Positions 50,048-58,975 of a DNA stretch of 64,000 nt are shown here, piece by piece. Positions within the stretch are counted from its first letter, which is position 1. Each line of letters opens with the position of its first letter. The translations under genes were made by a program, and so were the position numbers. The notes under the pieces were generated by a model. It did no database searches. It was not told the origin of the DNA and worked only from the letters and a program-made list of their open reading frames with translations. The DNA comes from Endoryza foliicola (GTDB taxonomy: Bacteria; Bacteroidota; Bacteroidia; Chitinophagales; Chitinophagaceae): assembly GCA_965226965.1 (NCBI GenBank), contig OZ245715.1, positions 3,844,001 to 3,908,000 of the forward strand, in the 5' to 3' direction.

Positions 50048-51769
50048 TTAAACAGCCACCTGACATTTCAACACAAACTCAGCCCCCATCCCATATTCAC
50101 TCTTCACTGAAATAGATCCACCCTGTGCTTCCATAAATTCCCTACAAATACTCAAACCCAGTCCCGTGCCCTCTTTCTCCGAACCGGGAATTCGGAAATA
50201 ACGGTCAAATATCTTATCCAAATACTGCGGCTGAATACCCTTGCCCTGATCCACCACTGAAATCCAAACCTGCTTCTCTTTTTTCTCCACTTTAATTTTC
50301 ACTTCCGATTCTTCAGGACTGTACTTGATCGCATTCGTCAACAAATTATTCAATACCCAACTGGTCTTTTCTTCATCGGCCCAGATCTTCAAATCTGTTT
50401 CACCTATAAACTCCCGAACTACTCGTATTCGCTTAGACTCGGCCATGAGTTTGTTTCGTTCAATCAAGTCAAACAACATATCATTGACCACCACTCCACT
50501 CGCTTTCAATTGAATAACACCTGTTTCTACTTGAGTCATGTTCAATAGCTCCGAAGTTATTTTCAACAATCGAGCTGCGTCTTCTTTAATACTGTTTACC
50601 AATTGCGACTGCTCATCACTCAAATTCCCCATCCGTTTGTTATCGAGCAATTGCGTACTTAATTGAATAGAAGCGATCGGTGTTTTCAGTTCGTGTGAAA
50701 CAGTGGCAATGAAATTGGTTTTAGCTACATCCAATTCTTTGTACGTAGTAATGTTTTGTAGAAGAATCAGGGTACCCATGGGCTCTGCCGTTTCCCCACC
50801 GGTTCTAGCTACTTTAATGGGTATAAGTTGTTTTTGGTAAAATCGTTCCTTCCCCTCCACAGCAATTTTCAAAGTAGAAGCCGCTTCCTCTGTTTTAGTA
50901 AGAAACAATTCTTTGATCATCGCCCTGATCAAATCGTTGTTAACCGCCACATCCTGAATGTACTTTCCTAATATTTGATCGCGTGAAACGGCTGTAATCT
51001 TTTCTGCCGCATCATTATAAAACACCACATTGTTCTGTTGATCTAATACCAACACAGGATCTTGCAGGTTATTGATCAACGCATCAATTCTACTTTTCTC
51101 TACCAATAATTTTTGAATATTACTGGCTTGAAATTTTTCCAACTCCTCTGCCATAGTATTGAACGATTGCGCCAGAATGGAATACTCATGATGTTCTTTG
51201 AAGTGCAAACGTTTCGAATAATCCTGCGAAGCAATGGCCCTTACACTTTCAATCATTTCTTCAATGGGATTGGCAATGGCCCCGGGCAAATTCAAAAACA
51301 AAGTAAAACTCAAAAGAAAACTGATACCACCAATAAAGGAAAGCCAGATCAATGCATTCTCAGTCGACTTTTCCATCGCATTTGTTTTGCGCTGAATGGC
51401 TTCCGAATTCAATTGCAAAATATCATTGGCCACTTCTTCCATTCGGATCTTCGAGCCTGAATCAGTTTTCAATCCGGAGAAATTCTTTCGGAGCAATGTG
51501 GTTAATTCCTTCTCCCCTTCTTCTGTAATGTTATGCTCTTGATTCGAAATCAGTTTTTCTATTTTATGATGACTAGAATCTGATAGAGGCACTTGATTCA
51601 ATTCATCAAACAAATCGGACATGTACCGAATGGAATTCAAATTTGCTTGTAGTACCGATCTTGAGTCTTGGTTAGAACGATTCAAAAAATAAATACTCAG
51701 CGCTCCCAAGGCAACCACCAAAGAGAACAAAAATCCAATCGCGATGTATAATTTACTGCGTAGCCGCAT
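50048..51769 (-). CDS. Sensor histidine kinase (HAMP-PAS-HisKA), Kdp-associated
   Basis: A 573-residue kinase: two helices (about 8-30 and 140-160) around an extracytoplasmic helical segment, HAMP at about 160-215, PAS at 235-345 (LINNLQDPVLVLDQQNNVVF), HisKA with ATVSHELKTPIASIQLSTQL near 355-375, and an ATPase domain (NLLTNAIKYSPEESEVKIKV, VDQGKGIQPQYLDKIFDRYF, GTGLGLSICREFM). It follows the kinase-less KdpD by 11 bases, so it should supply the catalytic half of a split KdpD system and phosphorylate the sigma-54 regulator upstream. Confidence 0.9.
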   Translation of the reverse strand: MRLRSKLYIAIGFLFSLVVALGALSIYFLNRSNQDSRSVLQANLNSIRYMSDLFDELNQVPLSDSSHHKIEKLISNQEHNITEEGEKELTTLLRKNFSGLKTDSGSKIRMEEVANDILQLNSEAIQRKTNAMEKSTENALIWLSFIGGISFLLSFTLFLNLPGAIANPIEEMIESVRAIASQDYSKRLHFKEHHEYSILAQSFNTMAEELEKFQASNIQKLLVEKSRIDALINNLQDPVLVLDQQNNVVFYNDAAEKITAVSRDQILGKYIQDVAVNNDLIRAMIKELFLTKTEEAASTLKIAVEGKERFYQKQLIPIKVARTGGETAEPMGTLILLQNITTYKELDVAKTNFIATVSHELKTPIASIQLSTQLLDNKRMGNLSDEQSQLVNSIKEDAARLLKITSELLNMTQVETGVIQLKASGVVVNDMLFDLIERNKLMAESKRIRVVREFIGETDLKIWADEEKTSWVLNNLLTNAIKYSPEESEVKIKVEKKEKQVWISVVDQGKGIQPQYLDKIFDRYFRIPGSEKEGTGLGLSICREFMEAQGGSISVKSEYGMGAEFVLKCQVAV

Positions 51770-51780
51770 AATGATTAATT

Positions 51781-52905
51781 CTAACTTAAAATTACCAAAT
51801 CGATCTCGGTTTGAGCCAGCTTTCTAGTTAAACTAAGGAAAACATTGCCCGAAGCCAGAATGCTCCACAATCCAATACGAGGTTTACCGATGCAAACAGT
51901 GGTGATACTCTTCTGCTCACATACCTCCATCACCGCTCTAGCAATGTTCTCATGATTCACGCGCAACACTTCTCCCCCCAATTCTGTAGCCAACTTGAAA
52001 TTATTGATCAAATGCCGCTGCTTATCGAGCGGAATTCGATCTGTACTTTCGGCCGGAAGCTGCACGTATAAAACATAGAATTTACTGTTGTAATAATTGG
52101 CCAGTCGCGCCGATTTCCGAATCACCGTTCTCGCATTTACTTCATTCGAACTAATGCAGGCCAATATCTTTTCATGCTTATATGCATATTCCTTGGTTAC
52201 CTCCGATTCTACCTTGCGTTCAACCTGGGCGGCTACTTCTTTTAATGCTAGTTCACGCAATTGCAGAATGTGCTCGCTTTTGAAAAAATTACGAAGGGCT
52301 GTCTCCACTTTTGCTTGGTCGTAGATCTTACCTTCTTTCAATCTGGTGATCAATTCATCTGCCGTTAAATCTATGTTCACCACTTCATCTGCCAAGGCCA
52401 ATACCCGATCGGGTACCCGCTCTTTCACTTCAATACCGGTGATCGCTTTCACCTCATCATTCAAACTTTCGATGTGTTGAATGTTTACGGCACTGATCAC
52501 ATTGATACCTGCTTCCAAAATTTCCAACACATCTTGCCATCGCTTTTCATTTTTGGAACCTTCCATATTTGTATGAGCCAGTTCATCCACAATCACCAGT
52601 TCGGGATGAAGGTTCAATACTTGTTGCAAATCCATGTCCTCCAGTTCCTTTCCCTTATAGAAGAGTTGCTTTCTTGGAATGATAGGCAATCCTTCCAACA
52701 ATGCATGTGTTTCTTTGCGATGATGGGTTTCTATGTAGGCAATCTTCACATCAATCCCGTTCTTTAGCAAGGTATGCGCCTCTTGCAACATCCGATAGGT
52801 TTTCCCCACACCGGCACTCATGCCAATGTACACTTTAAACTTGCCTCGCTTCGATTTCTTGAGCAAGTCTAAAAAATGTGCGGCCGATTGATCTTTTGAT
52901 TCCAT
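51781..52905 (-). CDS. kdpD: KdpD N-terminal sensor protein without kinase domain
   Basis: A 374-residue protein equal to the cytoplasmic first part of KdpD. Residues 20-230 form the KdpD domain with Walker A-like G28-M-S-A-G-V-G-K-T36 and Walker B VIVDELAHTN near 105; residues 245-374 form a universal-stress-like domain (ILACISSNEVNARTVIRKSA, TTVCIGKPRIGLWSILASGN). Full KdpD is about 900 residues with four helices and a kinase; these are absent, and a separate kinase follows. The break is at a natural domain boundary, so this is gene architecture and not a frameshift. It should sense potassium or ATP status. Confidence 0.9.
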   Translation of the reverse strand: MESKDQSAAHFLDLLKKSKRGKFKVYIGMSAGVGKTYRMLQEAHTLLKNGIDVKIAYIETHHRKETHALLEGLPIIPRKQLFYKGKELEDMDLQQVLNLHPELVIVDELAHTNMEGSKNEKRWQDVLEILEAGINVISAVNIQHIESLNDEVKAITGIEVKERVPDRVLALADEVVNIDLTADELITRLKEGKIYDQAKVETALRNFFKSEHILQLRELALKEVAAQVERKVESEVTKEYAYKHEKILACISSNEVNARTVIRKSARLANYYNSKFYVLYVQLPAESTDRIPLDKQRHLINNFKLATELGGEVLRVNHENIARAVMEVCEQKSITTVCIGKPRIGLWSILASGNVFLSLTRKLAQTEIDLVILS

Positions 52906-52917
52906 TGAACTTTGGGG

Positions 52918-52985
52918 TTAGGCTTTGGGCTTTAGGCGTAAGGCTTTGGGCGTTAGGCTTTAGGCTTTAGGTTTTAGGCTTTAGG
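52918..52985. repeat. TTAGGC-like tandem tract inside the kdp cluster
   Basis: About nine imperfect units such as GGCTTTAGGC and GGCGTTAGGC between the porin stop (53026, - strand) and the KdpD start (52905). Same type as 6371-6425. Confidence 0.8.
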
Positions 52986-53025
52986 TCTTTGCACTCCGCT
53001 GTTTTATTCACCCGATTCAAGGCGC

Positions 53026-54093
53026 TTAGAAATTGATCGACATCCCACTAATCAATTGAAGACTATTTTTTACCAACTGATTGTCGTTCACAAACAAAGC
53101 CTCTTTATTCGTCAAATTTCTGATCTCGGTTCTCCATAGAAGTCGCTTCCAAATGGTTCGGTCGTAGTTCACACTCCATCCCCACAATTCTACCGGAGCT
53201 GCTTCAGAAATGAGTACTCGGTTCTTATCTGTGAAATACTCTAGCCTACCTGCAATTGCATTTTGACTATTGATTTGATATTTCGCAATGAATACTCCAT
53301 TCGACCATCGATAATACGCTGAACTTCCTTTTTGCTTTTGCTCCCATCCAATATCAAATCCGCCATAGAAAGTCCAGTTTTGACTGGCAGCATAAGATGC
53401 ATAGAGATCGTGAAATATCCTGGTCTTTCTTGTTTGTTGTGGTTTATCATTTCCAACAAAAGAACTACTATTGATCGTCCATTTTGAGTTTGGCTTATAG
53501 GTTAACTGATGTCCAAAACTTACGCCGTTATTTCCATCGACCTGCACAATTCGTTGCCAGCCGTTTACAGCCAACAACGCTGCATACCATTTGCCATCAA
53601 CACTCGAATAACTCAATCGTGCACCTGTTTCAAAATAGGGACTATTGTCTGCTTGCACAGATCTGGTATAGGTTGGACAGTCCTTACTATAGGCCGATTC
53701 AAATCCAATATGAGAAGGCAAAATACCGGCATCTAACCACCACTGTTTTTTTCGATCCAAGGCAAAACCAATATTGGCTTCCAGCACTTGCTTCAATAAA
53801 CCAGGTTCATCAGCATAGTTCGCATTCATATAGGTACCGATACCTAAGGCTAAATTGGCACGTACACCTTCTTGAGCGTAATTCAATTTTATTGCTGCGA
53901 GGTTCAAAGCAAATTCTTGAGTACGATTCTGGGAATAAACAAATCCGGGTCGGGTATGATTAACCGGTTTATTAAAATCGTAATTGTAATAAACATCTGC
54001 ATACCCAGACCAATGAAAACTACTGCTATCCTGTGCATGCACTGTAATTGCTACCAACATCAGCAATCCCACTAAACTAGTTCTTTGTTTCAT
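53026..54093 (-). CDS. Outer-membrane porin of the kdp locus
   Basis: A 355-residue beta-barrel protein with a signal peptide (cut near TVHAQ). About 16 amphipathic strands are visible: FHWSGYADVYYNYDFNKPVN, TQEFALNLAAIKLNYAQEGV, KWYAALLAVNGWQRIVQVDG, ending MSINF with the terminal Phe that signals outer-membrane insertion. It lies between kdpC (17-base overlap) and kdpD, which suggests that it lets potassium or another small solute reach the Kdp pump. No specific porin family was named from sequence alone. Confidence 0.82.
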   Translation of the reverse strand: MKQRTSLVGLLMLVAITVHAQDSSSFHWSGYADVYYNYDFNKPVNHTRPGFVYSQNRTQEFALNLAAIKLNYAQEGVRANLALGIGTYMNANYADEPGLLKQVLEANIGFALDRKKQWWLDAGILPSHIGFESAYSKDCPTYTRSVQADNSPYFETGARLSYSSVDGKWYAALLAVNGWQRIVQVDGNNGVSFGHQLTYKPNSKWTINSSSFVGNDKPQQTRKTRIFHDLYASYAASQNWTFYGGFDIGWEQKQKGSSAYYRWSNGVFIAKYQINSQNAIAGRLEYFTDKNRVLISEAAPVELWGWSVNYDRTIWKRLLWRTEIRNLTNKEALFVNDNQLVKNSLQLISGMSINF

Positions 54094-54631
54094 CTAATAA
54101 ACTATTTAACGTATTTACATTAATAACTCTTGGACCGATACCAAAACCCTCTTCCGATTTTTTCACCAAAGCGGATACGGCTTCATAGCTCATACCACGT
54201 TTTGTTGCTACCCGTTGTACTTGTACGGCCGCAGCTTCAGCCGAAATGTGCGGATCCAACCCACTGCCACTGGCTGTTACCATATCAGAAGGAATGGCTT
54301 CCTTTTTTAAATAGGGATGATGCGCCAGTACCGTATCAATACGTGCTTGTACCGCTGCCAAATAATCGGGATTGGTGGGACCTTTGTTAGAACCGGCCGC
54401 TCCCGCCGCATTGTAATTTACGGCAGAAGGACGTGACCAAAAATATTCATCAGAATCAAATCGCTCTCCGATATTTTTATAGATGGTTTTGCCATTTACG
54501 GTTACACGTTCGGCTTGCCCTTTGTCGGGAGTTATCTGCGCAATCAACCATACGGTTCCGGTGTACAAACATGAGAAAAGAAGAAATGAAAGGCCGGTCA
54601 ATTTAAGGGCCATATAGAAATGTTGTTTCAT
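54077..54631 (-). CDS. kdpC: K+-transporting ATPase subunit C
   Basis: A 184-residue subunit with one N-terminal helix (LKLTGLSFLLFSCLYTGTVW) and a periplasmic domain containing the conserved DEYFWSRPSAVNYNAAGAAG, GPTNPDYLAAVQARI, and SGSGLDPHISAEAAAVQVQR. KdpC is needed for KdpAB assembly. The ATG at 54631 is preferred; the frame can be extended by ten residues. It starts 10 bases after kdpB and overlaps the porin gene. Confidence 0.94.
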   Translation of the reverse strand: MKQHFYMALKLTGLSFLLFSCLYTGTVWLIAQITPDKGQAERVTVNGKTIYKNIGERFDSDEYFWSRPSAVNYNAAGAAGSNKGPTNPDYLAAVQARIDTVLAHHPYLKKEAIPSDMVTASGSGLDPHISAEAAAVQVQRVATKRGMSYEAVSALVKKSEEGFGIGPRVINVNTLNSLLDETKN

Positions 54632-54641
54632 TGTGTTCGAT

Positions 54642-56684
54642 TTAAAAATAAAGAGATACAAAAAGATCGATCAACTTGATTCCAATAAACGGAATCAACA
54701 CCCCGCCCAAACCATAGATCAATAAATTCCGACGCAACAATGCACTGGCACCAATGGGCTTGTAAGCTACTCCACGCAAAGCCAGAGGAATCAACAAAGG
54801 AATAATGATGGCATTGAAAATAACAGCTGATAAGATCGCAGATTCAGGGCTGTGCAGTTTCATGATGTTTAAATGCTGCAAGGCAGGAATAGAGCTGATA
54901 AACAAAGCAGGAACAATCGCAAAATATTTCGCTACATCATTGGCAATACTAAAAGTGGTAAGCGTTCCACGCGTCATCAACAATTGCTTTCCAATTTCAA
55001 CCACTTCAATTAATTTGGTAGGATCATTGTCCAAGTCCACCATATTACCGGCTTCTTTCGCTGCTTGGGTACCGCTGTTCATCGCAACGCCTACATCGGC
55101 TTGAGCCAGTGCGGGTGCATCATTGGTGCCATCTCCCATCATTGCTACCAATCGGCCACCTTGTTGTTCTTTGCGGATATAATTCATCTTATCTTCGGGC
55201 TTGGCTTCTGCAATGTAATCGTCTACCCCTGCTTTCTCCGCAATGAATTTTGCAGTAAGCGGATTATCGCCCGTTACCATCACTGTTTTAATTCCCATTT
55301 TTCTCAATCGCTCAAAACGCTCTTGAATACCTGGCTTAATAATATCCTGCAATTCTACCACACCTAGTACCCTTTCATCTTTTGAAACTACCAAAGGTGT
55401 ACCTCCGTTACTGGAAATCTTCCGAACGGTTTCATCTACTTCTTTCGGAAATTCATTGCCTTTGATGGCACACAAGTTACGAATGGCATCAGAAGCTCCT
55501 TTCCGAATTCTTTGTCCATCAAAATCAATTCCCGAGCTTCTGGTTTCAGCCGTAAACTTTATATAAACGGGATCATTAACCGAAATATTGCGATACGAAT
55601 CACCCGCCAGTTCCAAAATAGATTTTCCTTCCGGAGTATCATCGGCGAGTGAGCTCAGCACCACTGCTTTTACAAAGGCTGATTCTTCAACTCCGGGAGC
55701 CGGATGAAACTGAGTGGCTTTCCGATTACCGATGGTAATGGTTCCGGTTTTATCGAGCAGCAATACATCTACGTCGCCGGCTGTTTCCACAGCCTTACCG
55801 CTCTTGGTGATCACATTCGCACGCAAGGCACGATCCATCCCTGCAATACCAATGGCCGACAACAATCCTCCAATGGTAGTGGGAATCAAACAAACAAATA
55901 GTGATATAAATGCAGCAATGGTAATGGGTGTTTGTGCATAATCACCGAATGGTTTTAAGGTAACCGTTACAATGATAAAGACCAATGTAAATCCGGCCAG
56001 CAAAATAGTCAGCGCAATTTCATTCGGTGTCTTCTGACGCGATGCCCCTTCTACCAAGGCGATCATCTTATCCAAAAAACTCTCACCGGGTTCGGTGGTT
56101 ACTTTCACTTTTATTTTATCGCTGAGCACCTTAGTACCACCCGTTACACTGCTTTTATCGCCCCCCGCTTCGCGAATTACCGGAGCACTTTCTCCTGTAA
56201 TGGCGCTTTCATCAATAGTGGCCAATCCTTCAATGATCTCTCCATCAGTAGGTATGATATCGCCTACTTCACAGAGGAATACATCACCTTTTCTTAATTG
56301 GGAAGAAGGAACGCGTTTGATCTCGTTCACATACATTTCACCCACCGGCTGTATCAGCTTTGCAGGTGTTTCCTCGCGGGTCTTACGCAAACTATTGGCC
56401 TGCGCTTTACCACGAGCTTCTGCAATGGCTTCCGCGAAATTGGCAAATACGAGGGTGATGAAAAGAATGGCTGTTACAATGATATTGTAGAGCAAACCAC
56501 CTTGATTGGCCTCACCGGCTGCAATCCAAACACACACAGCCATCATCACCAATGTTCCCACCCATACGGTGAACATCACCGGATTTTTGATCATTTTGGT
56601 AGGATTCAATTTTATAAAACTCTCTTTCAAGGCTTCTTTTACGATGCCTGCATTAAAGAGTTGCTGAGAAGATTCTGATTTCAT
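54642..56684 (-). CDS. kdpB: K+-transporting P-type ATPase subunit B
   Basis: A 680-residue P-type ATPase, the energising subunit of KdpFABC. Phosphorylated D311 in LLLDKTGTITIGNR; actuator motif ITGESAPVI near 162-170; hinge MMGDGTNDAPALAQADVGVA; membrane helix 4 with CLIPTTIGGLLSAIG. Length is normal for the family. It follows kdpA by 11 bases. Confidence 0.97.
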   Translation of the reverse strand: MKSESSQQLFNAGIVKEALKESFIKLNPTKMIKNPVMFTVWVGTLVMMAVCVWIAAGEANQGGLLYNIIVTAILFITLVFANFAEAIAEARGKAQANSLRKTREETPAKLIQPVGEMYVNEIKRVPSSQLRKGDVFLCEVGDIIPTDGEIIEGLATIDESAITGESAPVIREAGGDKSSVTGGTKVLSDKIKVKVTTEPGESFLDKMIALVEGASRQKTPNEIALTILLAGFTLVFIIVTVTLKPFGDYAQTPITIAAFISLFVCLIPTTIGGLLSAIGIAGMDRALRANVITKSGKAVETAGDVDVLLLDKTGTITIGNRKATQFHPAPGVEESAFVKAVVLSSLADDTPEGKSILELAGDSYRNISVNDPVYIKFTAETRSSGIDFDGQRIRKGASDAIRNLCAIKGNEFPKEVDETVRKISSNGGTPLVVSKDERVLGVVELQDIIKPGIQERFERLRKMGIKTVMVTGDNPLTAKFIAEKAGVDDYIAEAKPEDKMNYIRKEQQGGRLVAMMGDGTNDAPALAQADVGVAMNSGTQAAKEAGNMVDLDNDPTKLIEVVEIGKQLLMTRGTLTTFSIANDVAKYFAIVPALFISSIPALQHLNIMKLHSPESAILSAVIFNAIIIPLLIPLALRGVAYKPIGASALLRRNLLIYGLGGVLIPFIGIKLIDLFVSLYF

Positions 56685-56695
56685 GATTCAATGCT

Positions 56696-58393
56696 TTAGA
56701 TAGAAAAATATTCTGCTATAGGACCTAAGGTTAACGCTGGGAAGAACGAGAGTGCGGCCACAATGGCAATCACTGCAAATACCATAAGCGAGAAAGTGGG
56801 GGTATCTGTCTTCAGCGTACCGGCACTTTCAGGAATGTATTTTTTTGCGGCAAGACTGCCTGCAATGGCCACCGGACCAATAATAGGCAAGTATCGCGCA
56901 AGCAGCATTACAATACCACAGGCGATGTTCCAGAAAGGCGTATTGTCGCCCAATCCCTCAAAGCCACTACCATTATTGGCACTGGAAGAAGTGAACTCGT
57001 AGAGCATTTCACTAAAACCATGATAGCCGGGATTGTTTAACCAAGCAGCATAGGCGGTTGGATTGTGAGCATACACATAAGAAGCAATGGCCGTTCCTGT
57101 AAGAATTAAAAACGGATGCAACAAGGCGATGATCATGGCGATCTTCATCTCGCGGGCTTCAATTTTCTTTCCTAAGAATTCAGGGGTACGCCCTACCATC
57201 AATCCACTTATAAATACAGCTAGAATAATAAAGATGTAGTAGTTCAGAAAACCAACACCCACACCACCGTAAAAGGCGTTCACCATCATACCCAGTAGAG
57301 TGAACATACCCGATAGTGGCGTCAAGCTATCATGCATCGCATTCACAGAACCATTACTGGTAGTAGTTGTACTGATGGCCCAATAAGCTGAAGCAGGGGC
57401 TCCAAAACGAAGCTCTTTTCCTTCCATACTTCCGTGAGGTTGTGCTATGCCCATTTTGGCTATTGCCGCATTTCCTTTCACTTCTTGAAGAATGGTGGGG
57501 ATACAAAGCAAGAAGAAACCGATGGTCATAACACCCACAATAGACCAAGCCAGTTTTCTTCTATTTAAAATATGACCCATTGTAAAAATCAAAGCCAGCG
57601 GAATCAACACTATGGCAATGGTTTCTACGATATTCGTTAAGTAATTGGGATTCTCTAATGGATGCGCTGAATTCGGGCCAAAGAAACCACCACCGTTTGT
57701 ACCAAGTTGTTTGATGGCCACAAAGCCCGCAACCGGTCCGCGACTCACCTGCACCGTATCACCTTGCAAGCCAATCATGGTGTCTTTACCTTGAAATGTC
57801 ATAGGAACATGATTGAACAACAAGATCACAGCCACTACCAATGATAGTGGCAATAAAATGCGTGTACAAGATTTCACAAACAACACATAAAAATTAGCAT
57901 AGCTTGTTTGTGTTTTTTCGCGCATCGCAAAAAACACCACTACGGCAATAGCGATACCGCAACCTGCACTAATGAACTGCCACAATTGCAAGGTGAGTTG
58001 ACCTAAATAACTCACGCCTGTTTCACCGGAATAGTGTTGAAGATTGGTATTGGTAATAAAACTGATAGCCGTATTGAAGGCCAGATCACCCGTCATAGAA
58101 GGATTTCCATCAGGATTTAAAGGCAACCAACTCATATTCGTTAATACAAACATGGCGATCAAAAACCAACAAAGATTGATGGTTAGAAGAGCTGTTAAAT
58201 GTTGTTTCCAATTCATTTCCTCTTTCACACGAATGCGGGCTATTTTGAAAATCAATTGGTCGAGGGGGTTGAAAATCTTATCCAACCAGGTAGATTGAAA
58301 CTGAAACACCTTGGCCATGTATTTACCCAAAGGAATGGCCAGTAAGAATAGTAGGATAAACATGAGCACTACGCCCAGTATTTCTGAGAACAT
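56696..58393 (-). CDS. kdpA: K+-transporting ATPase subunit A
   Basis: A 565-residue potassium-selective channel-like subunit with about ten helices. The four pore-loop segments are recognisable: SFITNTNLQHYSGETGVSYL, QLGTNGGGFFGPNSAHPLEN, PLSGMFTLLGMMVNAFYGGV and EFTSSSANNGSGFEGLGDNT. Length is normal. It starts two bases after the kdpF stop. Confidence 0.97.
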   Translation of the reverse strand: MFSEILGVVLMFILLFLLAIPLGKYMAKVFQFQSTWLDKIFNPLDQLIFKIARIRVKEEMNWKQHLTALLTINLCWFLIAMFVLTNMSWLPLNPDGNPSMTGDLAFNTAISFITNTNLQHYSGETGVSYLGQLTLQLWQFISAGCGIAIAVVVFFAMREKTQTSYANFYVLFVKSCTRILLPLSLVVAVILLFNHVPMTFQGKDTMIGLQGDTVQVSRGPVAGFVAIKQLGTNGGGFFGPNSAHPLENPNYLTNIVETIAIVLIPLALIFTMGHILNRRKLAWSIVGVMTIGFFLLCIPTILQEVKGNAAIAKMGIAQPHGSMEGKELRFGAPASAYWAISTTTTSNGSVNAMHDSLTPLSGMFTLLGMMVNAFYGGVGVGFLNYYIFIILAVFISGLMVGRTPEFLGKKIEAREMKIAMIIALLHPFLILTGTAIASYVYAHNPTAYAAWLNNPGYHGFSEMLYEFTSSSANNGSGFEGLGDNTPFWNIACGIVMLLARYLPIIGPVAIAGSLAAKKYIPESAGTLKTDTPTFSLMVFAVIAIVAALSFFPALTLGPIAEYFSI

Positions 58394-58395
58394 AA

Positions 58396-58473
58396 CTAAA
58401 ATTTTTCGGGTTTAAGAAGAACATAGGCGATGTAACCGAAGAGGAACAAGGCCACAACAAAGAGGAATACCAT
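58396..58473 (-). CDS. kdpF: K+-transporting ATPase subunit F
   Basis: A 25-residue hydrophobic peptide, too short for most gene finders. It begins MVFLFVVALFLFGYIA and ends with the family mark YVLLKPEKF. KdpF is a single helix that stabilises the KdpABC complex. The start codon at 58473 lies two bases past the stop of the preceding micro-ORF, and its stop lies two bases before kdpA, so the three are probably translated as a coupled set. Confidence 0.92.
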   Translation of the reverse strand: MVFLFVVALFLFGYIAYVLLKPEKF

Positions 58474-58475
58474 GG

Positions 58476-58556
58476 TTAAATTTTTTCGAAGTAGTGAATG
58501 ATTTTATACATCGCGAGAAAGATCGCAATGCCTAATACGGTTAGGAGAATGGTCAT
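58476..58556 (-). CDS. 26-residue membrane micro-protein upstream of kdpF (undescribed)
   Basis: An open frame from ATG 58556 to TAA 58476. It begins MTILLTVLGIAIFLAMY and ends KIIHYFEKI, so it is one hydrophobic helix with a short polar tail, like KdpF in size but with a different sequence. It lies two bases before kdpF, the same spacing as kdpF to kdpA. It is the first frame of the cluster. Its hydrophobic profile, the EK-x ending and exact spacing argue that it is translated; whether it belongs to the Kdp complex is inference. Confidence 0.6.
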   Translation of the reverse strand: MTILLTVLGIAIFLAMYKIIHYFEKI

Positions 58557-58590
58557 ATTGACTGAATTTGGATTGAGAAATGCTTGTTTC

Positions 58591-58688
58591 AACAGTAGCA
58601 TACCAAACCAAAGACCGATTTGAAGAACAAGCGACAACTATCTGATAATGTGATAATTAGAAAATATGAATAAAAAAAACAGTAGCAT
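58591..58688 (-). promoter_or_regulatory. Direct repeat AACAGTAGCAT (two copies, 87 bases apart)
   Basis: Exact 11-base repeats at 58591-58601 and 58678-58688 in the upstream region of the kdp genes, in the range where an NtrC-type activator might bind. Function is inferred from position only. Confidence 0.35.
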
Positions 58689-58731
58689 TATTTTTTCAAA
58701 ATGGAAGGGTGGGTTTTCAAAATGGAAAAAC

Positions 58732-58975
58732 AATTAATAATTAATAATGAAACAGCCGGCGAGATCAAGAAAGAACAGGAAGAAGAACAGGGGGAGGCAG
58801 ACGAAGGAGTAGGCTGGTTTTGCGTAGCAAAAGCAGTCGAGTCTATCCCGTGAGGAACGATACCGGACAGGCGAAGCCGTTGCGGGAAGGGAGGAAATAC
58901 AGAACCACGGAGGCACAGAGGCACGGGGATTCGCTGCGTTGCCGCTGCGACCGCTGCGCCGCCGCGGTAAAAAAA
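58732..58975 (+). repeat. Composite AT-GC element, copy 5 (unfilled)
   Basis: The most compact full copy: AATTAATAATTAATAATGAA, ACAGCCGGCG, purine tract, E-type copy (58813-58892), GAGGAAATACAGAACCACGG, GATTCGCTGCGTTGCCGCTG, CGACCGCTGCGCCGCCGCGG. The nested 59-bp unit is absent. Confidence 0.78.
58813..58892 (+). repeat. E-type multi-hairpin element, copy 5
   Basis: GCTGGTTTTGCGTAGCAAAA, ATCCCGTGAGGAACGATACC, GGACAGGCGAAGCCGTTGCG. Central hairpin intact with one change. Confidence 0.8.

Noticed and set aside
51781..52905. KdpD as a frameshifted or truncated pseudogene
   Set aside because: The protein ends at a domain boundary, the next gene supplies a complete kinase, and no remnant of KdpD helices or kinase is found between them.
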